Source: Burkholderiales bacterium (GTDB lineage Bacteria; Pseudomonadota; Gammaproteobacteria; Burkholderiales; Burkholderiaceae_C). From it: a stretch of DNA of 33,193 bases. Below the pieces are notes generated by a model. That model was not told the DNA's origin, ran no database searches, and saw nothing but the letters and a program-made list of their open reading frames with translations. Below are positions 6,901-14,753 of this stretch, one piece after another; position 1 is the first letter of the stretch, and every line of letters starts with the position of its first letter. The translations under genes were made by a program, and so were the position numbers. The stretch is taken from positions 7,351 to 40,543 of the forward strand of contig QBMB01000008.1 of NCBI GenBank assembly GCA_003241965.1. Direction: 5' to 3'.

Positions 6901-9117
6901 CAGGAACGTGTCGCCCGCAGCGAAGCCTTGCTGCGTGGCGCCATCGACACGGTGGACGAGGCCTTCGTGCTGTACGACCCGGATGACCGGATGGTCTTCT
7001 GCAACGAGAAATACCGCCTGATCTATCCAGAAGTGGCCCACCTGATGGTGCCGGGCGCCAGCTTCGAGTCCATCGTGCTGGCTGGCGCCAAACTGGGCAC
7101 CTACGAAGGAGCCATCGGACGCGTGAACGAATGGGTCGCGGAGCGGATGGAAAAGCACCGTTCGGGCAACGCCGAGTTGATACAGAAACGCAGCGATGGT
7201 CGCACGCTGCGCATCGTCGAGCGCCGCATGTCCGACGGCCACACCGTGGGTTTCCGCATCGACATCACCGATCTCGTCCAGGCACGGGAAATGGCCCAGG
7301 AGGCCTCGCGCATCAAGGGCGAGTTTCTCGCCAACATGAGCCACGAGATCCGCACACCACTCAACGCCATGATCGGCATGACCCACCTGCTGGGAGACAC
7401 GGAGCTCACCCCGCACCAGGCGCAATTGCTGTCGAAGTCGCGGGTGGCCAGCCGTTCCTTGCTGGGTCTGGTCAACGATGTGCTCGACCTGGCCAAGATC
7501 GAGGCCGGTGGCTTCGATCTGGAGCACAAACCCTTCAGCCCGCAAGACTTGCTAGGCGAAATGGACGCCCTGTTCCGCCCGCAGGCCGACATGGCTGGAC
7601 TTCGCTACCTGATCACGGTCGCGCCGCAGGTGCCACGTGTGCTGCTGGGCGATGCACTCCGGATACGGCAAGTCCTCACCAATCTGATCGGCAACGCGCT
7701 GAAATTCACGCAGTCGGGCAGCGTCAGCGTCACGCTGGAGGCCAGGACGATGGACGACACCCAGGTGCGCTTGCGCGGCACCGTGCGCGACACCGGCAGC
7801 GGCATCGACACCGACCCGCAGGCCCGCCTGTTCACGCCCTTCAGCCAGGCCGATGCGTCGTCCACGCGCCGCTTCAGCGGCACGGGCCTGGGCCTGTCCA
7901 TCGTGCGCAAACTCACCCGGATGATGGGTGGCGAGGTGGGACTCACGAGCGTGCCTGGACAGGGGAGCGAGTTCTGGTTCGAGCTGGTCCTGCAGCGGCC
8001 CTCGGTGTCCGACCTGCAAGCCCTGAGCGCTGCAGCTCGCATCAGCGAACTCGGCCAGGACGGGCAGGTTGAGGCACTGCGCCACCTCAACCTGCTGCTG
8101 GTGGACGACAGTGACATCAATCTGGAAGTGGCTGCGGGCATGGTGGAGCGCGAAGGCGCCCGTGTGGGCCTGGCGCGCACCGGCCGCGAGGCACTGGAAG
8201 CCCTGCGTGCAACGCCCGAGGCGTTCGACGCCGTGCTGATGGATCTGCAGATGCCCGAGATGGACGGGCTGGAGGCCACGCGGCGCATACGCAAAGAACT
8301 GGGCCTGCTCGACCTGCCCATCATTGCGCTGACCGCCGGCGCGCTCGCCGAGGAACGCCAGCATGCCCTGGATGCCGGCATGAACGGCTTCCTGACCAAA
8401 CCGCTGGACCCACAGCGGCTGGTGCGCATGGTGCGCGAGTGCGTCGACAAGGCGAGCGAACGTGCGGCCCCCGCACCGTACCGGGCGCGCGCACAACCGG
8501 CGCCTGCCCCATCGAACGGAGCCTGGCCGGACATTCCCGGCCTGGACAGCGACCTGGCCCGGCAGCGCCTGGGGGGCGACCTGGACCTGTGGTTGAAGTT
8601 GCTGAATCGGCTGCAGGACGAGTTCACCGACCTGGCGCAGCGCGGTCATCCCCTGCCCACGCCCGGCACCGAACGGCAGGCCCTGGCGGCGCGGTTGCAC
8701 AAGCTGCGCGGCGCAGCCGCAACCCTGGGCGCCACCGAACTCACCCAGCTCGCGCAGGCGCTGGAGACCGGCCTCGTGAGCGGCCTGCCGGCGCCACAAC
8801 TGCAAGCCCGTCGGGCCGCCTTGCAAAACGCCCTGGAAGCATTGCGCCGCCACAGCGCACCTGCCCTGCAGGCGGCCCGCCACGCCAGCGACGCGCTCGA
8901 CGCGTTGGCCCCGGTCGCTGCCGGTCTGCCGGACATGGCGCATTTCCTCGCTCTGCTGCAGCGCCACGACCTGGACGCCCTGGCGTGGTGGAAGCAACAC
9001 GCCAGCACCCTGCGCGGACATCGGGGCGCTGCGCTGGTCGAGCGCGTGGGAGACTTCCTGGACGGACTGGATTTCGCCAGTGCCAGCGCCGCCCTGACCG
9101 AGGAACACACGCCATGA
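3973..9117 (+). CDS. Hybrid sensor histidine kinase: CHASE, Cache-like, 3 PAS, HisKA, HATPase, REC, Hpt
   Basis: A 1714-residue membrane kinase containing a whole phosphorelay. Four hydrophobic segments (about 9-30, 302-323, 357-377, 678-696) give two separate periplasmic domains. The first, about 31-300, is a CHASE domain (PGARGFGFIRRVP, GLDIASEPHRRAAAL, GFLLLLPVY). The second, about 378-677, is a double-Cache/LuxQ-like domain. Then come PAS at about 706-825, PAS_3-like at 855-975, PAS_7-like at 985-1100, and HisKA with His1124 in MSHEIRTPLN. The HATPase has the N box at 1237, DTGSGID and GTGLGL. The REC phosphoacceptor is Asp1424, and the Hpt histidine is His1576 in HKLRG. The gene overlaps both neighbours by ATGA. 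The signal is unknown; CHASE domains bind small molecules such as cytokinin-like or peptide ligands in other organisms. Arg replaces the usual Lys of HxxKG in the Hpt. Confidence 0.93.
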   Translation: MTSGHSRRRWALALWSVGLLFSALAAGWVQQNNERLLMERTNTVADTLSAKIQERFKLYEYGLRGARGAVAASGGIEVSPVQFKAYMDSRDNAREFPGARGFGFIRRVPRAEEAAFVARARSEGQVDFGIRELAPHTEDRFVIRYIYPEGPNQGATGLDIASEPHRRAAALAAARDAQAHLTAPTTLVQASGLARRGFLLLLPVYRDLQPNPPPATREQATLGWTYAQLVADEVLDDLQPQLRTAAISLTDSVEQTPFFESQQSFRSDLQVARQMTVQGRQWEMRVYPLPAMSAETNPGSPAATLLAGLVVSTLLAMGLILLLERRQLLRGPTARAQAIWQASDQPVSLAAFARSPLALRAGLGFAFALASLTTYQYFQELKAQHQLAELTLQSAVDSLARTAESKYAERRRSVLFLASTPPVKGLVRALQQGGVDRREASTTALWRGRMEQIFSAYLAASPEVFMVRFVDAAQAGQEIVRVEREDGRIVVAPAESLQSKGDTPYVRGALRMGEGQVFVSEVNLKRTLGPVDVPHSPTIRYATPVYDPQGRVFGVIAINVDLSGRLGALAPSSGPRPQIYVTNANGDFVAHPDPSLTFGFDLGERHVWADSFQPAPSPDGRSENRMTWWNGPQGLVMAAQASVRGNPDSSVGVLNYTATRLDSDLKAAALASARERVPPLLGAGVVGAFMLYLYWMGVQRKLQARSDRLRIANIVDQSPDAILGLDTQGRVTSWNRGAERLFGHTAQEAVGRALDALTLAPGQPNEELQVIRALPRSGNVPPMELWCQTRDGKAVLVAMTLSRLDSEDGTAVGASVIVRDITGERAAQHKLVDLKEDLERQVKERTAALVEERERLDNILIGTDAGTWEWNVQTGETRFNERWASIIGQHLDDLLPTTIDTWIRFGHPDDLVLSGQRLQAHFKGEIETYECEARMRHRDGHWVWVLDRGRVRSWTADGQPEWMYGTHQDISASKEAQERVARSEALLRGAIDTVDEAFVLYDPDDRMVFCNEKYRLIYPEVAHLMVPGASFESIVLAGAKLGTYEGAIGRVNEWVAERMEKHRSGNAELIQKRSDGRTLRIVERRMSDGHTVGFRIDITDLVQAREMAQEASRIKGEFLANMSHEIRTPLNAMIGMTHLLGDTELTPHQAQLLSKSRVASRSLLGLVNDVLDLAKIEAGGFDLEHKPFSPQDLLGEMDALFRPQADMAGLRYLITVAPQVPRVLLGDALRIRQVLTNLIGNALKFTQSGSVSVTLEARTMDDTQVRLRGTVRDTGSGIDTDPQARLFTPFSQADASSTRRFSGTGLGLSIVRKLTRMMGGEVGLTSVPGQGSEFWFELVLQRPSVSDLQALSAAARISELGQDGQVEALRHLNLLLVDDSDINLEVAAGMVEREGARVGLARTGREALEALRATPEAFDAVLMDLQMPEMDGLEATRRIRKELGLLDLPIIALTAGALAEERQHALDAGMNGFLTKPLDPQRLVRMVRECVDKASERAAPAPYRARAQPAPAPSNGAWPDIPGLDSDLARQRLGGDLDLWLKLLNRLQDEFTDLAQRGHPLPTPGTERQALAARLHKLRGAAATLGATELTQLAQALETGLVSGLPAPQLQARRAALQNALEALRRHSAPALQAARHASDALDALAPVAAGLPDMAHFLALLQRHDLDALAWWKQHASTLRGHRGAALVERVGDFLDGLDFASASAALTEEHTP

Positions 9118-10319
9118 ACCGCACTCCCGCCGGGCCCGAGGCCGACACGCCCCTGGCCGGGCCCGACATCCTGATCGTCGACGACGATCCCGGCATGGTG
9201 CAGGCGTTGGCCCGGGTCATCCGCCCACTGGGACGCCTGCGCTTTGCCACCCAGGGCCAGGATGCGTTGCGCCTGATGGCCGAAACGCCGCCCGACCTGG
9301 TGCTGCTGGACGCCCAGATGCCCGGCATGTCGGGCTTCGAGGTGCTCGATGCCATCAAGCGCGACCAGCGACTGGCCGACATCCCGGTGATCTTCGTGAC
9401 CAGCCATGCCGAGGCCTCGTTCGAGCAGACTGGACTGGAAAAAGGAGCGGCCGATTTCATCGCAAAGCCGATCCGCCCGGCCATCGTGCAAGCGCGCGTG
9501 CGCACGCAACTGCGGCTCAAACAGGCCAACGATGCCCTCAAGGCGGTGGCCGCCACCGACCGCCTCAACCTGGCCCAGGCACTGCTGGAGCTGCGCCAGA
9601 GCCACGCCCAGTTGCAGAAGACTGCCGAAGAACTGCAGCATGCCAACGAGGGCTTGCTGCAGTTCGTGCGCATCTCGTCGCACGACCTGCGCGAGCCGCT
9701 GAACACGGTGGTGCAGTTCGTCGGTCTGGTCGAGGAGGACCACGGCGGCGACCTGCCGCAGGACGCGCGCTACCACCTCAAGCTCGTGCGTCACGCAGGC
9801 GAGCGCATGCGCACCCTGCTCGACGACGTGGTGCGCTACGCACGCTTGCAGAACGGTCACAGCGAACCGCGCTCGGCGGTGGCGCTGGACGCGCTCATGG
9901 CCGAACTCTGCGACGCACTGGCCGCGCAGCTGAGCACGACCGGCGCCCAGCTGAACATCCAGCCCCTGCCGGTGGTCTCGGGCCACGCCAGCCTGCTCTC
10001 GCAGCTGTTTCAGAACCTGCTGTCCAACGCGCTGAAGTTCGTGCCGCCCGGGCAGGCACCGCACATCGACATTTCGGTGGCCAGCGATGCTGGCATGGCC
10101 ATCATCACGGTCAAGGACAACGGCATCGGCATCAGCGCCGAGGGCATGGACAAGCTGTTCCAGCCCTTCTCACGGTTGAACCTCAAACGCGAGTTCGAGG
10201 GCTCCGGACTGGGGCTTGCGATCAGCCGCCAGATTGCCGAGGCACACGGCGGCAGGATCACGGTGACCTCGACGCCGGGCGGTGGCTCAGCCTTCGAGGT
10301 GCGCCTGCCCCTGGCTTGA
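9114..10319 (+). CDS. REC-HisKA-HATPase cytoplasmic histidine kinase/response regulator
   Basis: A 401-residue soluble protein. The N-terminal REC domain (about 18-130) has DDD at 23-25, phosphoacceptor Asp66 (LVLLDAQMPGMSG) and Lys118. A coiled-coil linker (about 133-180, rich in Q, L and K) leads to a phytochrome-type HisKA with His190 in SSHDLREPLN. The HATPase has NLLSNALKF, DNGIGIS and GSGLGLAI. There is no membrane segment and no other output. The frame is open far upstream inside the previous gene, but the ATG at 9114 overlaps that gene's stop as ATGA and starts just before the REC domain, so it is taken as the start. Inference: the hybrid kinase's Hpt could phosphorylate this REC and so tune a second kinase. 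The 3' end overlaps the convergent glycosyltransferase by 33 bases. Confidence 0.92.
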   Translation: MNRTPAGPEADTPLAGPDILIVDDDPGMVQALARVIRPLGRLRFATQGQDALRLMAETPPDLVLLDAQMPGMSGFEVLDAIKRDQRLADIPVIFVTSHAEASFEQTGLEKGAADFIAKPIRPAIVQARVRTQLRLKQANDALKAVAATDRLNLAQALLELRQSHAQLQKTAEELQHANEGLLQFVRISSHDLREPLNTVVQFVGLVEEDHGGDLPQDARYHLKLVRHAGERMRTLLDDVVRYARLQNGHSEPRSAVALDALMAELCDALAAQLSTTGAQLNIQPLPVVSGHASLLSQLFQNLLSNALKFVPPGQAPHIDISVASDAGMAIITVKDNGIGISAEGMDKLFQPFSRLNLKREFEGSGLGLAISRQIAEAHGGRITVTSTPGGGSAFEVRLPLA

Positions 10320-11471
10320 GGGCAAGGCCTGCACAGGCTCACTGGCCTGCCGCACGATGCGGTCCAGCATGCCCGGGATCTCGAACAGCGCTCGGTTGCG
10401 CTGGCCGCGCACGCTGGCGCGGAACTCGTCAAAACGGCCCAGCAGCTCTTCCACCGCGCGGTCGATGGTGCGAAAGCTGCGGTGCACGATGCCCACGTGG
10501 TGTTCGATGACCCAGCGTGCGTTGTAGCGCTCCTGCGGCATCGTCCAGGCGTTGTCGACCACGATCACCGGCAGCCCTTGCTGCACCGCTTCGCTGATGC
10601 TGCCCGGGCCGGGCTTGCCAATGAAGAAGTCGGCCAGCTGCATGTAGCGCGGGATGTCGGATGCAAACCCCACCACCAGCCGTGGGGCGCGGGACGGCAG
10701 CGCGCGCAGTTGTTCGGCCAGCTTCTTGTTGTGCCCGCAGATCAGGATGAGTTGGGTCGTCTCGCTCAGGCGCCGCGCGATGACCAGCATGGCCTTGGAG
10801 CCGTGCCCGCCAAACAGCACCAGCCCGGTGGGTCGCGCCGGGTCCAGGCCGAGGCTGCGCATCTCGGCGGCCCGGTCCCCGGCTGCGGCTTCGTAAAACT
10901 CGGGGCGGATGATCATGCCGGAGGTGGCGTGAACGCGTTCGGGCGTGTGGCCCAGCTCGTGCGCCTGCGCCACGGCGCGGGCCGAGCCACAGATGAAATG
11001 CTGGCGCTGGCCGCGCTCGATCCAGAAATGCGGCGGCAGGTCGGCCAGATCGGTGAGCACGGTCACATAAGGCACGCCGGGCAGGGTGCTGGCCAGGCTC
11101 TCGAACATGGCCCGGTTGAAGTTGGGTACCAGCGACACCACGAGATCGGGCTCGGTGCGCAACCAGTGTTGCTGCAGTTGTTTGACCAGCGTGGGGTGCG
11201 ACAGCCGGATCAGGCCCTGCAGGATCTTGAGCTCCTGCGCCATGCCCAGCGTCCAGCCCCGGGCCAGGCGGCGGTTGTACCAATCCTCCGGGGCGCTGCC
11301 GGTCATCTTGCGAAACCGGTCTTGCGGATCGAGCACCTCGAACAAGTTGACCAGGCGCACGCGCCAGCGCTGAGGCTGCTGCTGCAGCACCGCCTGCAAC
11401 GCCAGCGCGGAAGCCCGGTGGCCGCCACCGGCGTTGAAATAGATCAGGTCGACGGTGGTGGCTGTGGTCAT
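10287..11471 (-). CDS. MGDG-synthase-like/processive diacylglycerol glycosyltransferase family protein
   Basis: A 394-residue GT-B enzyme (GT28-type). The N-terminal domain carries the MGDG-synthase signature NAGGGHRASA (Gly15-Gly17, His18), then WYNRRLARGW and a HFICGSARAV region. The C-terminal nucleotide-sugar domain has VLFGGHGSKAM and KPGPGSISEA at about 286-295, followed by GLPVIVVDNAWTMPQERYN, matching the donor-binding region of MurG and MGD enzymes. The family transfers galactose or glucose from UDP-sugars to diacylglycerol at the inner membrane. No transmembrane segment is visible, so peripheral attachment is expected. The ATG at 11471 is chosen; a TTG 10 codons upstream (11501) is also in frame. 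It is read against the kinase genes on both sides, and its regulation and donor sugar are unknown. A non-lipid acceptor cannot be excluded. Confidence 0.85.
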   Translation of the reverse strand: MTTATTVDLIYFNAGGGHRASALALQAVLQQQPQRWRVRLVNLFEVLDPQDRFRKMTGSAPEDWYNRRLARGWTLGMAQELKILQGLIRLSHPTLVKQLQQHWLRTEPDLVVSLVPNFNRAMFESLASTLPGVPYVTVLTDLADLPPHFWIERGQRQHFICGSARAVAQAHELGHTPERVHATSGMIIRPEFYEAAAGDRAAEMRSLGLDPARPTGLVLFGGHGSKAMLVIARRLSETTQLILICGHNKKLAEQLRALPSRAPRLVVGFASDIPRYMQLADFFIGKPGPGSISEAVQQGLPVIVVDNAWTMPQERYNARWVIEHHVGIVHRSFRTIDRAVEELLGRFDEFRASVRGQRNRALFEIPGMLDRIVRQASEPVQALPSSQGQAHLEG

Positions 11472-11578
11472 GGTGGATGCGCTCGGTGTTGGGCGGGCCA
11501 ACGTGTGAGACCCTGCAACCCTGCGCCGAGTAGAGCGCCGTTGTGTGACAAATTCGTTTCAGAATCCGCGGCCCATAC

Positions 11579-11607
11579 TTGACCGGTGGCGCAGTCCGTC
11601 ATATTCC
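11579..11607 (+). promoter_or_regulatory. Candidate sigma70 promoter for the PAS kinase gene
   Basis: TTGACC (11579-11584, five of six to the -35 consensus) is followed after exactly 17 bases by TATTCC (11602-11607, three of six at -10, within an AT-richer patch). It sits 71 bases before the earliest GTG start with a ribosome-binding site (11651), in the divergent region between the glycosyltransferase and the kinase. Prediction from sequence only. Confidence 0.45.
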
Positions 11608-11677
11608 TATACATATCAAGTCTGTTTGCTCTTTTGCCGGAGCCAGGCCTGTGGTGATTGCACGTTGGAGACCCCCG

Positions 11678-13699
11678 TTGACGACCCCACCCACCGACGC
11701 TGACGACCACCGCCTGCTGGACGACATCACGGAGCTGGTGCCCGGCGCCCTGCTGCGCTACCGGGTGCACGCCGATGACCGGGCCGAGCTTCTGTACATC
11801 AGCCGCCACGCCATGGACATCTGGGGCGTGACGGCCGAGGCAGCCCTGGCCGACGAATCACTCCTTTGGGCCACGGGCAACCGCCAGGACCAGCTGGAGC
11901 TGCGCCACTCGTTCCTGCAGGCGGTGCGCCAGCGCCGGGTGTGGTGGCACGAATGGCGCATCAAGGACGCCCAGGGTCGGTCCAAGTGGCTGCGCGGGAC
12001 GGCCAAACCGCTGGAGCAGGACGACGGCACAGCGCTGTGCACCGCCTTCATCATGGACGTGACCGAGAGCATCCGCGCCCGGGCACTGGAGAGCGCCGGT
12101 GAGTTGCGCCACCGGCACATCTTCGACCGCGTGCCCGGCATCGCGGTGCAGGGCTACGGGCCAGACCTGGTCGTGACCTACTGGAACGCGGGCTCCGAGC
12201 GGCTCTACGGTTTCACGGCCGACGAGGCGTTGGGGCGCAGCATGCTGGAGTTGATGGTGCCGGCCCACATGCATGCGTCGTTCACGGCCACGGTGCAGCA
12301 CATGGTGCAGACCCGCACACCGGTTGTCTCGGGCGTGCAGTGGCTGCAGCGCAAAGACGGCTCGGCCGTGGAAGTGCATTGCAGCGAGGTGTTCATGGAA
12401 CACCCCGAGCGCGGCATGGAGTGTTTCTGCATCGACTTCGACCTGACCGAGCGCCGCGCGGCCGAAGACCACCGGCTGGCCCTGGAAACGCAGCTGCGCG
12501 AATCGCAAAAGCTCGAAGCCCTGGGCACGCTGGCCGGTGGCGTGGCGCACGACTTCAACAACATCCTCGCCGCCATCCTGGGCAACGCGCGCCTGGCGCT
12601 GGAAGACGTGCGGCAAGAAGACCCGGCGGCCATCAGCCTGCAGGAGATCGTGAAAGCCGGTGACCGCGCGCGCGACCTGGTGCGGCGCATCCTCTCCTTC
12701 AGCCGGCGCCAGGTGCTGGAGCGCCGCGTGATCGCGCTGGCCTCGGTGGTGGACGAATCGGTGCGGCTGCTGCGCGCCACCCTGCCGCGCAGCGTGGTGC
12801 TGCGCGTGAACTGCGATCCGGACACCCCGCCGGTGCTGGCCGACGCGACCCAGATGCACCAGGTGCTGCTCAACCTGTGCACCAACGCCTGGCAGGCCCT
12901 GCCCGCCGAGGGACGCGGCGTGATGAGCATCGAGCTGCGCCCCCACCTGGGCGCACCACCCCGGTGGGCAACAGAAGACACCTCGCCACCCACCCGCGAC
13001 GCATGGCCCGCCGTGAACGTGTGCCTGTCGGTGAGCGACAACGGCTCCGGCATGGACGCGCCGACACTGGCCCACCTGTTCGAGCCCTTCTTCACCACCA
13101 AACCACCGGGCGAGGGCACCGGCCTGGGTCTGGCGGTGGTGCACGGCATCCTGCGCGACCACCAGGCGGCCATCGAGGTGAACAGCGCCCCCGGTTGTGG
13201 CTCGACCTTCTCGGTCTACTTCCGCGCGGCCGGCCAGAGGGTGCCGCACGCCGAGGTGGAGCCTGCAGACACCGGGCGAGCGCCGCCCGCCCTGCCAGCC
13301 CCCGAACTGGTGGGCAAACGCATCCTGTACGTGGACGACGACGAGCAGATCAACCACCTGATCGAGCGCATGCTGCGCCGTGGGGGTTTCGAGCCCAGCG
13401 TGTACCGCCATCCGCGCGAGGCGCTGAGCGATGTGCGCGAAGGCAAGGTGGCGTACGACCTGGCCATCACCGACTTCGCCATGCCCGGCATGTCGGGCCT
13501 GGAGCTCGCCCGCGCACTGCGCGCCCTGCACCCGGACCGACCGGTGGCCATCACCTCGGGCTTCATCGCCGAAGAGCTGCGGCGCCTGGCACCCCTGGCC
13601 GGTGTGGCCGACCTGATCGCCAAGCCCAACACCTGCGAGGAGCTCTACACCGCCATCGAACGGCTGGCCAGCCGCGTGTGCCGACCCACCACCCCGTGA
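11678..13699 (+). CDS. Soluble hybrid histidine kinase: PAS-PAS-HisKA-HATPase-REC
   Basis: A 673-residue cytoplasmic hybrid kinase with no membrane segment. Two PAS folds (about 17-130 and 145-260) carry YRVHADDRAELLYIS and YWNAGSERLYGFTADEALG. The HisKA has His291 in GGVAHDFNNILAAILGN, the FixL/NtrB-like 'HDFNN' class. The HATPase has NLCTNAWQAL, DNGSGMD and GTGLGLAV. The C-terminal REC has DDDE, phosphoacceptor Asp599 in ITDFAMPGMSG and Lys649. Start choice: TTG at 11678 has GGAG 7 bases upstream and gives a natural N-terminus. GTG at 11651 with GGAG 8 bases upstream is the alternative. The longer open frame from 11579 begins on what looks like a -35 box, so it is not used. A quinone-oxidoreductase-like gene follows after 76 bases on the same strand. 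Confidence 0.88.
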   Translation: MTTPPTDADDHRLLDDITELVPGALLRYRVHADDRAELLYISRHAMDIWGVTAEAALADESLLWATGNRQDQLELRHSFLQAVRQRRVWWHEWRIKDAQGRSKWLRGTAKPLEQDDGTALCTAFIMDVTESIRARALESAGELRHRHIFDRVPGIAVQGYGPDLVVTYWNAGSERLYGFTADEALGRSMLELMVPAHMHASFTATVQHMVQTRTPVVSGVQWLQRKDGSAVEVHCSEVFMEHPERGMECFCIDFDLTERRAAEDHRLALETQLRESQKLEALGTLAGGVAHDFNNILAAILGNARLALEDVRQEDPAAISLQEIVKAGDRARDLVRRILSFSRRQVLERRVIALASVVDESVRLLRATLPRSVVLRVNCDPDTPPVLADATQMHQVLLNLCTNAWQALPAEGRGVMSIELRPHLGAPPRWATEDTSPPTRDAWPAVNVCLSVSDNGSGMDAPTLAHLFEPFFTTKPPGEGTGLGLAVVHGILRDHQAAIEVNSAPGCGSTFSVYFRAAGQRVPHAEVEPADTGRAPPALPAPELVGKRILYVDDDEQINHLIERMLRRGGFEPSVYRHPREALSDVREGKVAYDLAITDFAMPGMSGLELARALRALHPDRPVAITSGFIAEELRRLAPLAGVADLIAKPNTCEELYTAIERLASRVCRPTTP

Positions 13700-13721
13700 A
13701 CGCAGGCGTCAGGTGCGCCGG

Positions 13722-13747
13722 CGGGTGGCGATGACAATGGCCACCCG
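13722..13747. terminator. GC-rich stem-loop between the kinase and the oxidoreductase gene
   Basis: CGGGTGGC (13722-13729) and GCCACCCG (13740-13747) form a perfect 8-base-pair stem around a 10-base loop, 22 bases after the kinase stop codon and 28 before the next start. There is no T-run downstream, so this is not a canonical intrinsic terminator. It could instead be an attenuator, an mRNA-stabilising hairpin or an operator for the oxidoreductase gene. Confidence 0.4.
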
Positions 13748-13775
13748 ACCCTCCACCCCGACAGGACACCCCCCG

Positions 13776-14753
13776 ATGAAAGCCGCCTGGTACCGCAGCA
13801 ATGGTTTCGCCCGCAACGTGCTGGAGGTGGGCGAACTGCCCACGCCGCAGCCCGGCCCGGGCGAGGTGCGGGTGAAGCTGCACACCTCGGGCGTCAACCC
13901 GTCCGACGTGAAATCGCGCGCCAGGCGCCCGCTGGGCGCCGATCTCATCGTGCCGCACAGCGACGGTGCCGGCGTGATCGATGCCGTGGGTGCGGGCGTG
14001 CCCGCCGCGCGCGAGGGCGAACGGGTGTGGCTGTGGAACGCGCAATGGCAACGGCCGCTGGGCTCCGCCGCCCAATACATTGCCTTGCCGGCGCAGCAGG
14101 CCGTGGCCTTGCCCGATGGCGTGGACTTCGAAGCGGCCGCGTGCTTCGGCATCCCCGCACTCACCGCCTTGCAGGCCGTGCACCTGGCCGGCCCGCTGCA
14201 GGGCAAGACGGTGCTGGTCACTGGCGCGGGCAACGCAGTGGGCCACTACGCCACCCAGCTGGCGGTGCTGCAGGGCGCCACCGTGATCGGCACCGCCGGC
14301 GCACCCGCGCGCCAGCAGCACGCACGCGATGCGGGTGCCGCACACGTGATCGACTACAAGACCGAAGCGGTGGCTAGCCGCGTGGCCGAACTCACCCAGG
14401 GCCGGGGTGTGGACGTGGTGATCGACATGGATTTCTCAAGCACCGCCGCGCTGTTGCCACACAAGGTGTTGAAGCCCCACGGCCACCTGGTGGGCTACGG
14501 CTCCAACCAGCCCGGCGAGGTGGTGGTGGACTTCCGCACGCTGCTGTTCGACTCGCTGCGGCTCACGTTCTTCATCGTCTACGAACTGCAACCGCACGAC
14601 CGTGACAGCGCCATCCGCCAACTCACCGGGCTGTTGCAAGCGAACCAGCTCAAGCACACCGTGGCGCAGACCTTCGAGCTGGACGACATTGCCGCTGCGC
14701 ACGAAGCGGTGGAGGCGGGCAGCGCGGTGGGCAACGTCGTGATCCGGCTCTGA
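13776..14753 (+). CDS. Zinc-independent MDR-family NADPH:quinone oxidoreductase-like protein
   Basis: A 325-residue medium-chain dehydrogenase/reductase of the zeta-crystallin/quinone reductase type. Visible: the catalytic-domain opening MKAAWYRSNG, GEVRVKLHTSGVNPSDVKSRA (the NPSD motif of quinone reductases), VPHSDGAGVI, the Rossmann region VLVTGAGNAVGHYATQLA, and late GSAVGNVVIRL. The cysteine and histidine ligands of zinc alcohol dehydrogenases are absent. The likely reaction is NADPH-dependent reduction of a quinone or enone. The ATG at 13776 is preferred because the family fold begins there and an AGGAC lies upstream; the open frame extends to 13713. The stop codon abuts the stop codon of the convergent 1607-residue kinase with no base between. 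Co-direction with the PAS kinase may mean co-transcription, but the hairpin between them leaves that open. Confidence 0.88.
   Translation: MKAAWYRSNGFARNVLEVGELPTPQPGPGEVRVKLHTSGVNPSDVKSRARRPLGADLIVPHSDGAGVIDAVGAGVPAAREGERVWLWNAQWQRPLGSAAQYIALPAQQAVALPDGVDFEAAACFGIPALTALQAVHLAGPLQGKTVLVTGAGNAVGHYATQLAVLQGATVIGTAGAPARQQHARDAGAAHVIDYKTEAVASRVAELTQGRGVDVVIDMDFSSTAALLPHKVLKPHGHLVGYGSNQPGEVVVDFRTLLFDSLRLTFFIVYELQPHDRDSAIRQLTGLLQANQLKHTVAQTFELDDIAAAHEAVEAGSAVGNVVIRL

Noticed and set aside
4714..7545. A 943-codon minus-strand open frame opposite the CHASE hybrid kinase
   Set aside because: Shadow frame of a well-supported kinase; the translation has no domain motif and unnatural His/Gly/Arg composition.
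8439..9113. Upstream extension of the REC-HisKA kinase into the hybrid kinase
   Set aside because: The extension is an out-of-frame reading of the REC-Hpt coding region; the ATG at 9114 forms an ATGA overlap and starts just before the REC domain.
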